A stretch of DNA of 64,000 bases from Eshraghiella sp964405265. Lineage in GTDB: Bacteria > Bacillota > Clostridia > Lachnospirales > Lachnospiraceae. The stretch is from the NCBI GenBank assembly GCA_964405265.1, contig CAYONC010000005.1, forward strand, positions 93,713 to 157,712, read 5' to 3'. Of this stretch, positions 51,871 through 60,840 are shown piece after piece (the stretch's first letter is position 1; every line of letters begins with the position of its first letter). The notes below the pieces were generated by a model. The model saw nothing but the letters and a program-made list of their open reading frames with translations. It did not search any database and was not told where the DNA came from. The translations under genes were made by a program, and so were the position numbers.

Positions 51871-52494
51871 GTGAAGACATTTGATAAACCACTTTCAGCT
51901 AATGAGGAGCAGGAATATCTGAAAAGGTACAGAGACGGTGATGAAGCGGCAGGGGATATTCTGATTTTAAGAAATATGCGTCTTGTTGCACATATGGTAA
52001 AGCATTATAATTTTGACGAGAAAGACGTGGAGGAATATATTTCAGTCGGAACGGTAGGGCTGATAAAGGCAGTAAGAACCTTTAATCCGGATAAAGGGAG
52101 CAGACTTGCAACATATGCCGCAAAATGCATAGACAATGAACTGCTTATGTCGTTAAGAAGTGAAAAAAAGAAGTGCAGGGACATATCACTTCAGGAAACC
52201 ATTGGGACTGATAAGGAAGGAAATGAAATAAATGTAATAGACGTGATAGATACAGGAGAAAAACATTTTCTTGACGGATATATACTTAAACAGGATATAA
52301 TTAAGCTTCATGAGGCCATGGATGCGGTTCTTACCGAACGTGAAAGGAACATTATCATAAGCAGATACGGATTGGAAAACAAGGACGAAGTAACCCAGAG
52401 GGAGCTGGCGTCAGACATGGGAATAAGCAGAAGCTATGTCAGCAGAATCGAAAAAAAGGCATTGGAAAAACTTAAAACCTATATGGATATGTAA
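51871..52494 (+). CDS. sigK: Sporulation sigma factor SigK, no pro-sequence, uninterrupted
   Basis: The 207-residue protein starts with a GTG; a TGA is in frame two codons upstream, so no longer N-terminus is possible. It begins MKTFDKPLSANEEQEYL, which aligns with the mature part of Bacillus SigK (Q-P-L-S-S-S-E-E) just after the cleaved pro-peptide. Region 2 has N-M-R-L-V-A-H-M-V-K, and SVGTVGLIKAVRTFNPDKGS and ATYAAKCIDNELLMSLRSEK are typical. Region 4 ends in E-L-A-S-D-M-G-I-S-R-S-Y-V-S-R-I-E-K. There is no skin-type element. It controls late mother-cell genes. Confidence 0.9.
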   Translation: MKTFDKPLSANEEQEYLKRYRDGDEAAGDILILRNMRLVAHMVKHYNFDEKDVEEYISVGTVGLIKAVRTFNPDKGSRLATYAAKCIDNELLMSLRSEKKKCRDISLQETIGTDKEGNEINVIDVIDTGEKHFLDGYILKQDIIKLHEAMDAVLTERERNIIISRYGLENKDEVTQRELASDMGISRSYVSRIEKKALEKLKTYMDM

Positions 52495-52499
52495 CACAT

Positions 52500-52528
52500 A
52501 CTTAACAAAAAAGTAAGTTGTTTTTTTT
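52500..52528 (+). terminator. Weak terminator after sigK
   Basis: ACTTA and TAAGT pair around an A-rich loop and are followed by TTGTTTTTTTT; the stem is only 5 bases. Confidence 0.35.
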
Positions 52529-52579
52529 ATTAATATAATATATAGTTGATGAAGGAACAAAAGATAAGAGAGGTTTGAA

Positions 52580-53689
52580 ATGAGCAGAAATAAAAAGAAC
52601 AGGCTGCCGGTTATTCTATTTGCCGTGATATCAGGGACGCTTTTGACGGCACTTCTGGCATGCTATATTATAATAAAGCATTTTTACGGCAAATTAAATG
52701 TAAGTCCGCTTAATAAGGATTATGTAATTCTTGATACAACGGGAGCATTTGAAGAAGACCTTGTTCCGACGGATGAAGTGCCTACAAGTGCAGATACATC
52801 ACAGAAAGAGCTTGATGAATACAGACAGGCGGCACTTGAAGCAGCAGCCAGGCACGGAATCAGTGATATCAAAACAGAAGACGTATATAATATACTCCTT
52901 GTAGGATCCGACACGAGGGTTGCGGGTGAGTATGGACGATCTGATACGATGATGCTTGTATCAATTAATAATAATACGAAGAAAATAGTTGTCACATCCT
53001 TTCTGAGGGATTTGTATGTATATCTGCCTTATAAGGAACACTGGGATAAGATTAATGCAGCATATGCATACGGAGGAATAAATCTTCTCTTTGATACGAT
53101 AGAAAAGAATTTTTCGCTTGACATAGACCAGTATGTGATGGTGGATTTTTACTCATTTATTAATGTAATAGACATTCTGGGCGGTATAGAAGTGGATGTT
53201 CAGGAGGATGAACTGTATTGGTGCAATCAGTATATTCATGCCAATAATCTTCTTTTGGGTGATGATGAATATTCGGATTACCTGTCAATGGCGGATGGCT
53301 CGTATCAGCATATGAACGGTAAGCAGGTGCTTGCTTATTCAAGGTTCAGATATGTAGGTAATGCTGATTTCAGCCGTACGGAGAGACAGCGTAAAGTAAT
53401 GAATATTGTATTTGAAAAGCTTAAGAGTATAGATGCATCTACCCTTGTGAAGCTTCTTGATGAATTTCTTCCGGAGGTAACCACAAGTATTGAATATGAG
53501 GAATTTATTGAGCTTCTTTCAATACTTCCGGACATATTCAGTTATGACATAGTATCATGGGGACTTCCGGATGAGGGTTTTAAATATATAACGGTTAACG
53601 GACAGTCTCATATTGGTATTGATTTCAGCTATTATATAGAAAAGCTTTACGGACTTATATATACCGATAAGATGCCGGAAGATTATTAA
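52580..53689 (+). CDS. LytR-CpsA-Psr family wall glycopolymer transferase
   Basis: The 369-residue protein has an N-terminal transmembrane helix (about 9-31). The LCP domain has YNILLVGSDTR, RSDTMMLVSINNNTKKI and SFLRDLYVYLP, which carry the catalytic aspartate and arginine. It also has H-W-D-K-I-N-A-A-Y-A-Y-G-G and VLAYSRFRYVGNADFSRTER. It attaches teichoic acid or other polymers to peptidoglycan at the outer face of the membrane. A terminator follows. Confidence 0.93.
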   Translation: MSRNKKNRLPVILFAVISGTLLTALLACYIIIKHFYGKLNVSPLNKDYVILDTTGAFEEDLVPTDEVPTSADTSQKELDEYRQAALEAAARHGISDIKTEDVYNILLVGSDTRVAGEYGRSDTMMLVSINNNTKKIVVTSFLRDLYVYLPYKEHWDKINAAYAYGGINLLFDTIEKNFSLDIDQYVMVDFYSFINVIDILGGIEVDVQEDELYWCNQYIHANNLLLGDDEYSDYLSMADGSYQHMNGKQVLAYSRFRYVGNADFSRTERQRKVMNIVFEKLKSIDASTLVKLLDEFLPEVTTSIEYEEFIELLSILPDIFSYDIVSWGLPDEGFKYITVNGQSHIGIDFSYYIEKLYGLIYTDKMPEDY

Positions 53690-53693
53690 AGGA

Positions 53694-53718
53694 AGGAGGA
53701 TGCAATATCCTCCTTTTT
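53694..53718 (+). terminator. Rho-independent terminator after the LCP gene
   Basis: AGGAGGAT and ATCCTCCT are perfect complements around a 5-base loop, followed by TTTT. Confidence 0.85.
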
Positions 53719-53758
53719 GAATATAATAAAACAGACGGAATAATAAAACGGGTATGTT

Positions 53759-54016
53759 ATGCGTATATGTGATTTAAAAAGCAAAGAGGTCATAAATTCA
53801 TGTAACTGTAAAATACTGGGATTTGTAACGGATGTGGATATAGATATGTTTACGGGAAAGGTTAACTCGATTATCGTACCGGGACCATGCAGGATATTCG
53901 GATTTCTCGGAAGAGAAAACGAATATGTAATTCCCTACGACTGCATCTGTAAGGTAGGACCGGATGTTATTCTTGTTAATGTGTGTGAAGAAAAAGTGCT
54001 TTGCAAAATACTCTGA
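53759..54016 (+). CDS. ymxH: YlmC/YmxH-family sporulation protein
   Basis: The 85-residue PRC-barrel-like protein has D-L-K-S-K-E-V-I-N, then VTDVDIDMFTGKVNSIIVPG and R-E-N-E-Y-V-I-P-Y-D-C-I-C-K-V-G-P-D-V-I-L-V, the YmxH pattern. The function is unknown; the family is restricted to spore formers. The nrdR promoter overlaps its 3' end. Confidence 0.9.
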   Translation: MRICDLKSKEVINSCNCKILGFVTDVDIDMFTGKVNSIIVPGPCRIFGFLGRENEYVIPYDCICKVGPDVILVNVCEEKVLCKIL

Positions 54017-54028
54017 AATTGATATAAT
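54001..54028 (+). promoter_or_regulatory. Sigma-A-type promoter for nrdR
   Basis: TTGCAA at 54001-54006 and TATAAT at 54023-54028 are 16 bases apart, overlapping the end of ymxH and 28 bases before the nrdR ATG. Confidence 0.65.
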
Positions 54029-54055
54029 TAATGGAATACAGTCAGGAGGCAGAAT

Positions 54056-54505
54056 ATGAGATGTCCATATTGCGGTGAAGAGAACACCAGAGTAATAGAT
54101 TCAAGACCGGCCGAAGAGAATAATGCCATACGAAGAAGAAGATCGTGCGATAAGTGCGGTAAAAGATTTACAACGTATGAAAAGGCGGAGAATATAACAC
54201 TTGTCGTTGTTAAGAAGGATAATAACAGGGAGCCGTTTGACAGAAATAAGCTTCGTGACGGTATTATGAGGTCATGTCATAAAAGACCGGTATCCGCTGA
54301 CACAATAACCGGGATAGTGGATGATATAGAAACAGGCATTTATAATATGGATGTCAGGGAAATCTCAACATCACAGATAGGTGAAATGGTAATGGAAAGA
54401 CTTAAGGATACAGATGCTGTTGCATATGTACGTTTTGCATCTGTATACAGGGAGTTTAAGGATGTCAACACCTTTATGAATGAGTTGAAGAAATTTTTGC
54501 AGTAA
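54056..54505 (+). CDS. nrdR: Transcriptional repressor NrdR
   Basis: The 149-residue protein has the N-terminal zinc ribbon CPYCGEENTRVIDSRP with C-D-K-C-G-K-R-F-T-T-Y-E. An ATP-cone domain covers about 49-139 (VVKKDNNREPFDRNKLRDGI; VAYVRFASVYREFKD). It represses ribonucleotide reductase genes in response to nucleotide levels. Confidence 0.95.
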   Translation: MRCPYCGEENTRVIDSRPAEENNAIRRRRSCDKCGKRFTTYEKAENITLVVVKKDNNREPFDRNKLRDGIMRSCHKRPVSADTITGIVDDIETGIYNMDVREISTSQIGEMVMERLKDTDAVAYVRFASVYREFKDVNTFMNELKKFLQ

Positions 54506-54548
54506 ATATAAACCCGGAAGTGTCCGGTACCATGAAAGAGAATGTGTA

Positions 54549-55073
54549 ATGTTTAATAAATTTTATCCCGGTAAGTATGAGGAATCCGCATATGCCATTG
54601 ATTACGGCAGGTTATATAGAGACGGAATAAGAGGAATAATATTCGATGTTGACAATACCCTTGTGCCGCACGGATACCCGGCAACACATGAAGCAGAAGA
54701 GCTGTTTGAAAAACTGCACTTAGCCGGCTTTGACACGTGTATAATTTCCAACAATAAGGAATACAGGGTTAAGCCGTTTGCAGATGCCGTAAAATCAAAA
54801 TATATATATGATGCAGGAAAACCATCCGTAAGAAATTACAGAAAAGCAATGGAGCTTATGGGTACGGATGTTTCTTCCACCTGCTTTATAGGCGATCAGA
54901 TTTTTACCGATATATATGGTGCGAACAGAAGCGGGATTCCTTCAATACTGGTAAGACCGATTCATCCGAAAGAGGAAATTCAGATTGTTCTTAAGAGGAA
55001 ATTAGAAAAAATAATACTTTTTTCATACGGAAGAAAACTTAAAAAGGAAGAAAAAAATGAACGCAGAAACTAA
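54549..55073 (+). CDS. yqeG: YqeG-family HAD IIIA phosphatase
   Basis: The 174-residue HAD protein has the nucleophile motif FDVDNTLVPHG, the threonine/serine motif I-S-N-N-K, the lysine in A-G-K-P and the acidic motif FIGDQIFTDIYGANRSG. All four HAD motifs are visible. The family often sits next to aroE in Firmicutes, as here; some members are linked to phosphatidylglycerophosphate dephosphorylation. It overlaps aroE by 17 bases. Confidence 0.88.
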   Translation: MFNKFYPGKYEESAYAIDYGRLYRDGIRGIIFDVDNTLVPHGYPATHEAEELFEKLHLAGFDTCIISNNKEYRVKPFADAVKSKYIYDAGKPSVRNYRKAMELMGTDVSSTCFIGDQIFTDIYGANRSGIPSILVRPIHPKEEIQIVLKRKLEKIILFSYGRKLKKEEKNERRN

Positions 55074-55917
55074 AACGTGCTGCCTTATAGGCAACCCTGT
55101 GGGACATTCACTGTCACCTCTGATTCATAATACACTGGCAGAGAAGCTGGGTATTAATATGGTATACACTGCATACAGGGTGGAAAATGAGAAGCTTCAT
55201 GATGCAGTTGCAGGTGCGGCAGCTCTTGGATTTCAGGGGATGAATGTTACCGTTCCGCATAAATGCAACATTATGAAGGAACTTGATGAAACAGATGAAA
55301 CAGCAAAAAGAATAGGCGCCGTTAATACAATTAAAAGGACGGAAAGAGGATACCGTGGCTATAACACGGATTATATAGGACTTGGCAGGCAGCTTGATGA
55401 GGAAGGCATAACGATAACTAACAGGAGTGTCATAATCATAGGCGCAGGCGGAGCAGCCAAGGCGGCGGCATATATGTGCGGAGAGAAGGCTGCATCGGCA
55501 ATATACATACTTAACAGAAGCAGGGAAAGGGCGGAAAGCCTTGCCGCTGAAATTAATTCATATTTCGGGGAGAAGGCTGCTGCGATGGGACTTGATGAAT
55601 ATAAGAACATACCTGTGGGAAAATATCCGGTAATACAGACTACAAGTGCGGGACTGTATCCTAATGTATCGGATACGGCAATATGTGATGACGGATTTTA
55701 TGACTATGTCGAATGTGGAGTAGACATTATTTTTAACCCGGAAGAGACCATGTTTATGAAAAAGTGCAGAAAGGCAGGAGCTCCGGCACATAACGGACTT
55801 AAAATGCTTCTGTACCAGGGTGTTGCGGCATTTGAACTGTGGAATGGCATAACAGTGCCGGATGAAATAGTAAGACAGGTATACAGACTTTTGTCAGAGG
55901 AACTGAAAAAAAGATGA
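55057..55917 (+). CDS. aroE: Shikimate dehydrogenase
   Basis: The 286-residue enzyme has the shikimate-binding motif GNPVGHSLSPLIHNT, the catalytic NVTVPHK with lysine, G-Y-N-T-D-Y-I-G and the NADP motif IGAGGAAKAAAYM. It reduces 3-dehydroshikimate. It is translationally coupled to aroK (ATGA overlap). Confidence 0.94.
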   Translation: MNAETKTCCLIGNPVGHSLSPLIHNTLAEKLGINMVYTAYRVENEKLHDAVAGAAALGFQGMNVTVPHKCNIMKELDETDETAKRIGAVNTIKRTERGYRGYNTDYIGLGRQLDEEGITITNRSVIIIGAGGAAKAAAYMCGEKAASAIYILNRSRERAESLAAEINSYFGEKAAAMGLDEYKNIPVGKYPVIQTTSAGLYPNVSDTAICDDGFYDYVECGVDIIFNPEETMFMKKCRKAGAPAHNGLKMLLYQGVAAFELWNGITVPDEIVRQVYRLLSEELKKR

Positions 55918-56420
55918 AAAGCATAATTTTAACGGGTTTTATGGGCTCCGGAAAATCAACATTCGGAAAATTTCTTGCACAGAGACACGGAGTCAGACTT
56001 ATAGACACGGATAATTACATTGAAAGAAAATATAACAGAAAAATAAAAGAGATATTTGAAGAAGACGGAGAAGAAAACTTCCGGATAATGGAAACTGAAT
56101 GTATACGGGAAATATTCCGGAGCGACAGACCATGTATTGTTTCAGTAGGCGGAGGACTTCCGATGCGTGATGAGAACCGAAAACTGCTTAAGGATAACGG
56201 ATATGTCATTTATCTTAAGGCGGATGTCAATACCCTTGAAAAAAGACTTTCGGGAGACAGAAAGAGACCGCTTATCCAGGGGGTAAACCTTCGTGAAAGA
56301 ATAAAAGAACTTATGGCTGTAAGAGAAAGTACATATGAACAGCTGGCAGATTTAATTATATGTACAGACAATAAAAATTTTGAACAAATGGAAAAAGAAA
56401 TACCTGAGGAATGTATATGA
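55914..56420 (+). CDS. aroK: Shikimate kinase
   Basis: The 168-residue P-loop kinase has Walker A GFMGSGKSTFGKFLA, the shikimate-binding D-T-D-N-Y-I-E, F-R-I-M-E-T-E-C-I, VSVGGGLPMRDENR and the lid R-L-S-G-D-R-K-R-P-L. It phosphorylates shikimate at the 3-OH. It overlaps aroE and aroQ by 4 bases on each side. Confidence 0.94.
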   Translation: MKSIILTGFMGSGKSTFGKFLAQRHGVRLIDTDNYIERKYNRKIKEIFEEDGEENFRIMETECIREIFRSDRPCIVSVGGGLPMRDENRKLLKDNGYVIYLKADVNTLEKRLSGDRKRPLIQGVNLRERIKELMAVRESTYEQLADLIICTDNKNFEQMEKEIPEECI

Positions 56421-56860
56421 AGATACTTGTGATTAACGGGCCAAACCTGAATTTTCTTGGAATACGCGAAAAAAACATATATGGTAATCAAAGCTATGAA
56501 TACCTGACTGACATGATTACGGATTACTGCACAGACAGGAATATGGAATGTGAATGTTATCAGAGTAATCATGAGGGAGCAATAATAGACAGACTGCAGG
56601 AAGCTTATTCCGACGGCACTGATGGTATTGTGATTAATCCCGGAGCGTATACACATTATAGCTATGCAATACGTGATGCATTATCATCACTTGCTGATAT
56701 TCCTAAGATTGAAGTACATATATCGGATATTAATTCAAGAGAAGAATTTCGCCGTATATCCGTCACGGCAGCGGCATGTGCCGGACAGATAGCGGGTCAG
56801 GGATTTCAGGGATATCTGACGGCAATAGACAGAATTTGTGATATTTTAAAAGAAAAATAA
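56417..56860 (+). CDS. aroQ: Type II 3-dehydroquinate dehydratase
   Basis: The ATG at 56417 has GAGGA 6 bases upstream and overlaps the aroK stop; an ATG at 56411 is directly on the ribosome site. The 147-residue protein has INGPNLNFLGIRE with the catalytic region, C-Y-Q-S-N-H-E-G, INPGAYTHYSYAIRDAL and VHISDINSREEFR. With aroE and aroK it forms a shikimate pathway unit. Confidence 0.94.
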   Translation: MKILVINGPNLNFLGIREKNIYGNQSYEYLTDMITDYCTDRNMECECYQSNHEGAIIDRLQEAYSDGTDGIVINPGAYTHYSYAIRDALSSLADIPKIEVHISDINSREEFRRISVTAAACAGQIAGQGFQGYLTAIDRICDILKEK

Positions 56861-56905
56861 AGGATTTAATACACCGGCAGAGAATATTTTAAGTGGTGAT
56901 TGTTA

Positions 56906-57913
56906 ATGAACATAAGACAGACACAGGAAGAATGGGAGAAAACTCAATTAAGCCGCTATGCGGCATTAAGTTCAAAGTCGGCGGGAAGGGTCGTTCCTGA
57001 AGCGGAATGTGATATAAGAACGGCTTTTCAGAGAGATCGGGACAGGATACTCCACTGCAAATCCTTCAGGAGACTTAAGCACAAGACACAGGTTTTTCTT
57101 GCACCGGAAGGAGATCATTACAGGACAAGACTTACACACACCCTTGAAGTGGCACAGATAGGAAGAACGATTGCAAGGGCACTGCGTCTTAATGAGGACT
57201 TAACCGAGGCAATAGCACTTGGACATGATTTGGGACATACACCCTTTGGACATTGTGGAGAAAGGGTACTTAACGAAATATGCCCTTTTGGTTTCAGACA
57301 TTATGAACAGAGTATAAGGGTAGTGGAATTTCTTGAAAAAGATGGCGTGGGTCTTAATCTGTCGGCAGAGGTTAAGGACGGAATCCTTAATCACAGAACG
57401 GACGGGCACCCGTCAACACTTGAAGGAAAGATAATACGCTTATCGGATAAGATCGCTTATATTAATCATGATATCGATGATGCAATCAGAGGCGGCATTT
57501 TGAAAGAAGATGACCTGCCGTCCGAATATACTGATATACTTGGCCATTCCACAAAAGAACGGCTTAACAGGCTTATACATGATATCATATACGAAAGCAT
57601 GGATAAGGATGATATATATATGTCGGATAGTACCGGTCATGCAATGACTGAGCTGCGAAAGTTTATGTTTGACAGTGTATATCTTAATCCGGCAGCCAAG
57701 AGTGAAGAAGTCAAGGCAAGTAAGATGCTTAAGGAAATGTATTGGTATTTTACGTCACATTATGAAGAAATACCGGAAGAATTCAGAAACATTGAAGCCG
57801 TAAGGGGTGAATCGGAGGAAAGAGCCGTGTGTGATTATATTGCAGGAATGAGTGACCAGTATGCGGTTAATATGTTTAAGAAAATTTTTATTCCGGTATC
57901 ATGGAAGAAATGA
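56906..57913 (+). CDS. dgt: Deoxyguanosinetriphosphate triphosphohydrolase (HD domain)
   Basis: The ATG at 56906 is chosen over a TTG at 56900. The 335-residue protein has R-D-R-D-R-I-L-H-C-K-S-F-R-R-L-K, the HD motifs TRLTHTLEVAQIGRTIA and GHDLGHTPFGHCGE, and the second D-K-I-A-Y-I-N-H-D-I-D-D-A. Full-length dGTPase-like family; the short form is typical of Firmicutes. It lies directly upstream of dnaG. Confidence 0.92.
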   Translation: MNIRQTQEEWEKTQLSRYAALSSKSAGRVVPEAECDIRTAFQRDRDRILHCKSFRRLKHKTQVFLAPEGDHYRTRLTHTLEVAQIGRTIARALRLNEDLTEAIALGHDLGHTPFGHCGERVLNEICPFGFRHYEQSIRVVEFLEKDGVGLNLSAEVKDGILNHRTDGHPSTLEGKIIRLSDKIAYINHDIDDAIRGGILKEDDLPSEYTDILGHSTKERLNRLIHDIIYESMDKDDIYMSDSTGHAMTELRKFMFDSVYLNPAAKSEEVKASKMLKEMYWYFTSHYEEIPEEFRNIEAVRGESEERAVCDYIAGMSDQYAVNMFKKIFIPVSWKK

Positions 57914-57923
57914 TGAGGTTTAA

Positions 57924-59675
57924 ATGTATATCCCAGATGATTTAATCGAGGAGATAAGATCAAGAAATGATATTGTAGATGTTATTTCTTCATACATAAA
58001 ATTGCAAAAAAAAGGCGGTTCGTATTTTGGACTGTGCCCGTTTCATAATGAAAAGTCCCCTTCGTTTTCCGTATCTCCCCACAAGCAGATGTTTTACTGT
58101 TTTGGATGCGGTGAAGGAGGCAATGTTTTTTCATTTCTCATGAAATATGACAGCATGACATTTACCGATGCCGTAAGACAACTTGCTGAAAGGGCAGGAG
58201 TCGGGCTCCCGGATATTGAAGAAAATCCCGGTGACAGAAGAAAAAACGATTTAAAAAATATGATTCTTGACATCAACAGGGAAGCAGCGAGATATTTTCA
58301 TTATATTTTGGGAACGGAGACCGGTAATAACGCCGTGAAATATCTCAATGAACGCTGCCTTGGTGAAGATACCGTTAAGAAATTCGGACTCGGGGTCTCA
58401 CCGGTTAAAAGTGATTCGTTATACCGATATATGAAGAATAAAGGTTATACGGATGAAGTGCTTAAGGAAACAGGTCTTTTTATATATGATGACCGCGGTG
58501 TATATGACAGATTCCGCAACAGGGTAATGTTTCCGATAATTAACATAAGCAATAAGGTTATCGGCTTTGGCGGAAGAGTAATGGGAAAGGGAGAACCTAA
58601 ATATCTTAATACACCTGAAACAGCCGTATTTGACAAAGGACATAATCTGTACGGTCTTAATATTGCCAAGAACGCGAGGAAAAATAATATAATTATATGT
58701 GAAGGATACATGGATGTGATTTCCATGCATCAGGCAGGCTTTTGCCAGGCTGTTGCCTCACTGGGAACTGCATTGACGGAAGGACAGGCAGGCCTTATAA
58801 AAAGATATGTTCAGGAGGTGCTTATATGCTATGACAGCGACGGCCCAGGTGTTAAAGCAGCCCTGAGGGCAATAGATATATTCCGTCGTACGGGTCTGAG
58901 GTGCAGGGTCATCAATATGGAACCGTATAAGGATGCGGATGAATTTATCAAAAAAGAAGGAGCGGAAAGCTTCAGCCGCAGAATTGACAATGCTGAAAAC
59001 GGTTTTATGTTTGAGATAAGAATTCTTGAGAGAAACTATGACATGAACGATCCGGCAGGCAGGACGGCATTTTATAATGAAACTGCCAAAAAGCTGGCAG
59101 CATTTTCCGAGGAACTGGAGAGAGACAGCTATACATCAGCAGTAGCAGATAAATATTTTATCAGTGCGGCATCATTAAGAAAGCTTACGGCGGGATATGC
59201 AGCTTCGCGTGCAGGCATACGGGAACCTGTCGTGCATCACGCAGTAACGTCTGAAAAGGACAGTGCTGTCAATAAGTCGCAGAGAATGATTCTTACATGG
59301 ATAGCTGATGATAAAGAGATATATTACAAAATTAAAAACATAATAACAGCTGATGATTTTACATCGGATATATACAAAAAAGTAGCAGGGATTATGTTTT
59401 CCGAGATTGAAAACGGAACATTTAATCCGGCAACCGTACTGAATCATTTTCAGGGAGATGAGAATCATAATGAAATATCATTAATTTTGAACACTTCACT
59501 GATAGATGATGATTCAGACATAAAAGAGAAGGAACGGGCGTTGAATGATGCTGTTTATAACATAAAACGGAACAGTCTTGAAATGAAGAGCCGGAAAGCG
59601 GAAGATGTTGCGGAACTTCAGGAAATTTTCAGAGAGCAGTCAAAGCTTTCCAATATGCATATTTCCCTTAATTGA
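57924..59675 (+). CDS. dnaG: DNA primase
   Basis: The 583-residue protein has the N-terminal CHC2 zinc finger CPFHNEKSPSFSV then F-Y-C-F-G-C-G-E-G-G. The catalytic core has Toprim motifs (IICEGYMDVISMHQAGF; C-Y-D-S-D-G-P-G), and the C-terminal DnaB-binding domain is present. It makes primers for replication. Gene order dgt-dnaG-rpoD forms the macromolecular synthesis region. Confidence 0.95.
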   Translation: MYIPDDLIEEIRSRNDIVDVISSYIKLQKKGGSYFGLCPFHNEKSPSFSVSPHKQMFYCFGCGEGGNVFSFLMKYDSMTFTDAVRQLAERAGVGLPDIEENPGDRRKNDLKNMILDINREAARYFHYILGTETGNNAVKYLNERCLGEDTVKKFGLGVSPVKSDSLYRYMKNKGYTDEVLKETGLFIYDDRGVYDRFRNRVMFPIINISNKVIGFGGRVMGKGEPKYLNTPETAVFDKGHNLYGLNIAKNARKNNIIICEGYMDVISMHQAGFCQAVASLGTALTEGQAGLIKRYVQEVLICYDSDGPGVKAALRAIDIFRRTGLRCRVINMEPYKDADEFIKKEGAESFSRRIDNAENGFMFEIRILERNYDMNDPAGRTAFYNETAKKLAAFSEELERDSYTSAVADKYFISAASLRKLTAGYAASRAGIREPVVHHAVTSEKDSAVNKSQRMILTWIADDKEIYYKIKNIITADDFTSDIYKKVAGIMFSEIENGTFNPATVLNHFQGDENHNEISLILNTSLIDDDSDIKEKERALNDAVYNIKRNSLEMKSRKAEDVAELQEIFREQSKLSNMHISLN

Positions 59676-59709
59676 GGATAGAATTTACAATAGAAGGATG
59701 GACAGATTG

Positions 59710-60840
59710 ATGGAAGAGAACATGATGGACAGGTTTGCAGAAAAACTTAAAGAGCTGCTTGCTTATGCCAAAAAGAAAAAAAACGTGTTGGAATACCAGG
59801 AAATCATGGATGTGTTTGCAGACATGGAGCTTGGACCCGATCAGATGGACAGGATATTTGAATATCTTGAAGCGAATAATGTTGATACGCTGCGCACAAC
59901 TGATGCGGATGACGTGGATGATGTTGATGATGTAGACGTGGATGATGAAATTATTCTCGGTGAAAAGGAAATAGATGTTGAAAATATTGATCTTTCGGTA
60001 CCGGATGGAGTAAGCATTGAAGATCCCGTAAGGATGTATCTGAAGGAAATCGGTAAGGTTCCTCTTCTGTCGGCAGACGAGGAAATTGAGCTTGCACAGA
60101 GAATGGAGATGGGTGATGAGGATGCCAAGAAGAGGCTTGCGGAAGCAAATTTAAGGCTTGTTGTCAGTATCGCCAAGAGATATGTGGGAAGGGGAATGCT
60201 TTTCCTTGATTTGATTCAGGAAGGAAATTTAGGACTTATTAAAGCTGTTGAAAAATTCGATTATCATAAAGGATATAAATTTTCCACATACGCAACATGG
60301 TGGATTAGACAGGCAATTACAAGGGCAATAGCAGATCAGGCAAGAACCATAAGGATACCTGTCCACATGGTGGAGACGATTAACAAACTTATCAGGGTTT
60401 CAAGACAGCTGCTTCAGGAACTCGGACGTGAACCGACACCACAGGAAATAGCGGAAGTGATGGACATACCTGTTGAGAGGGTAAGAGAAATTCTCAAAAT
60501 ATCGCAGGAACCGGTGTCACTTGAGACTCCTATCGGCGAAGAAGAAGACAGCCATCTCGGTGACTTCATCCAGGATGATAATGTACCCGTACCGGCGGAG
60601 GCGGCTGCATTTACGCTTCTCAAGGAACAGTTAAATGAAGTCCTTTCAACACTTACCGACAGGGAACAGAAGGTGCTTAAGCTGAGGTTCGGACTTGATG
60701 ACGGAAGGGCAAGAACACTTGAAGAAGTGGGCAGGGAATTTAACGTAACAAGAGAGCGTATAAGGCAGATTGAGGCAAAAGCACTCAGAAAACTCCGTCA
60801 TCCGAGCAGAAGCAGAAAGTTAAGGGATTATCTTGAATGA
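59710..60840 (+). CDS. rpoD: Primary sigma factor RpoD (SigA)
   Basis: The ATG at 59710 has AGAAGG 12 bases upstream; ATGs at 59698 and 59722 are alternatives, and a longer frame from 59605 overlaps dnaG. The product of about 376 residues has region 1.1 and a highly acidic repeat DADDVDDVDDVDVDDE. Region 1.2 is D-P-V-R-M-Y-L-K-E-I-G. Region 2 has F-S-T-Y-A-T-W-W-I-R-Q-A-I-T-R-A, regions 3 follow, and region 4.2 is VTRERIRQIEAKALRKLRHP. This is the vegetative sigma factor for the promoters called in this window. Confidence 0.95.
   Translation: MEENMMDRFAEKLKELLAYAKKKKNVLEYQEIMDVFADMELGPDQMDRIFEYLEANNVDTLRTTDADDVDDVDDVDVDDEIILGEKEIDVENIDLSVPDGVSIEDPVRMYLKEIGKVPLLSADEEIELAQRMEMGDEDAKKRLAEANLRLVVSIAKRYVGRGMLFLDLIQEGNLGLIKAVEKFDYHKGYKFSTYATWWIRQAITRAIADQARTIRIPVHMVETINKLIRVSRQLLQELGREPTPQEIAEVMDIPVERVREILKISQEPVSLETPIGEEEDSHLGDFIQDDNVPVPAEAAAFTLLKEQLNEVLSTLTDREQKVLKLRFGLDDGRARTLEEVGREFNVTRERIRQIEAKALRKLRHPSRSRKLRDYLE

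Noticed and set aside
59605..59709. Longer N-terminus of RpoD
   Set aside because: The extra 35 codons overlap dnaG, lack a ribosome site and do not look like sigma region 1.
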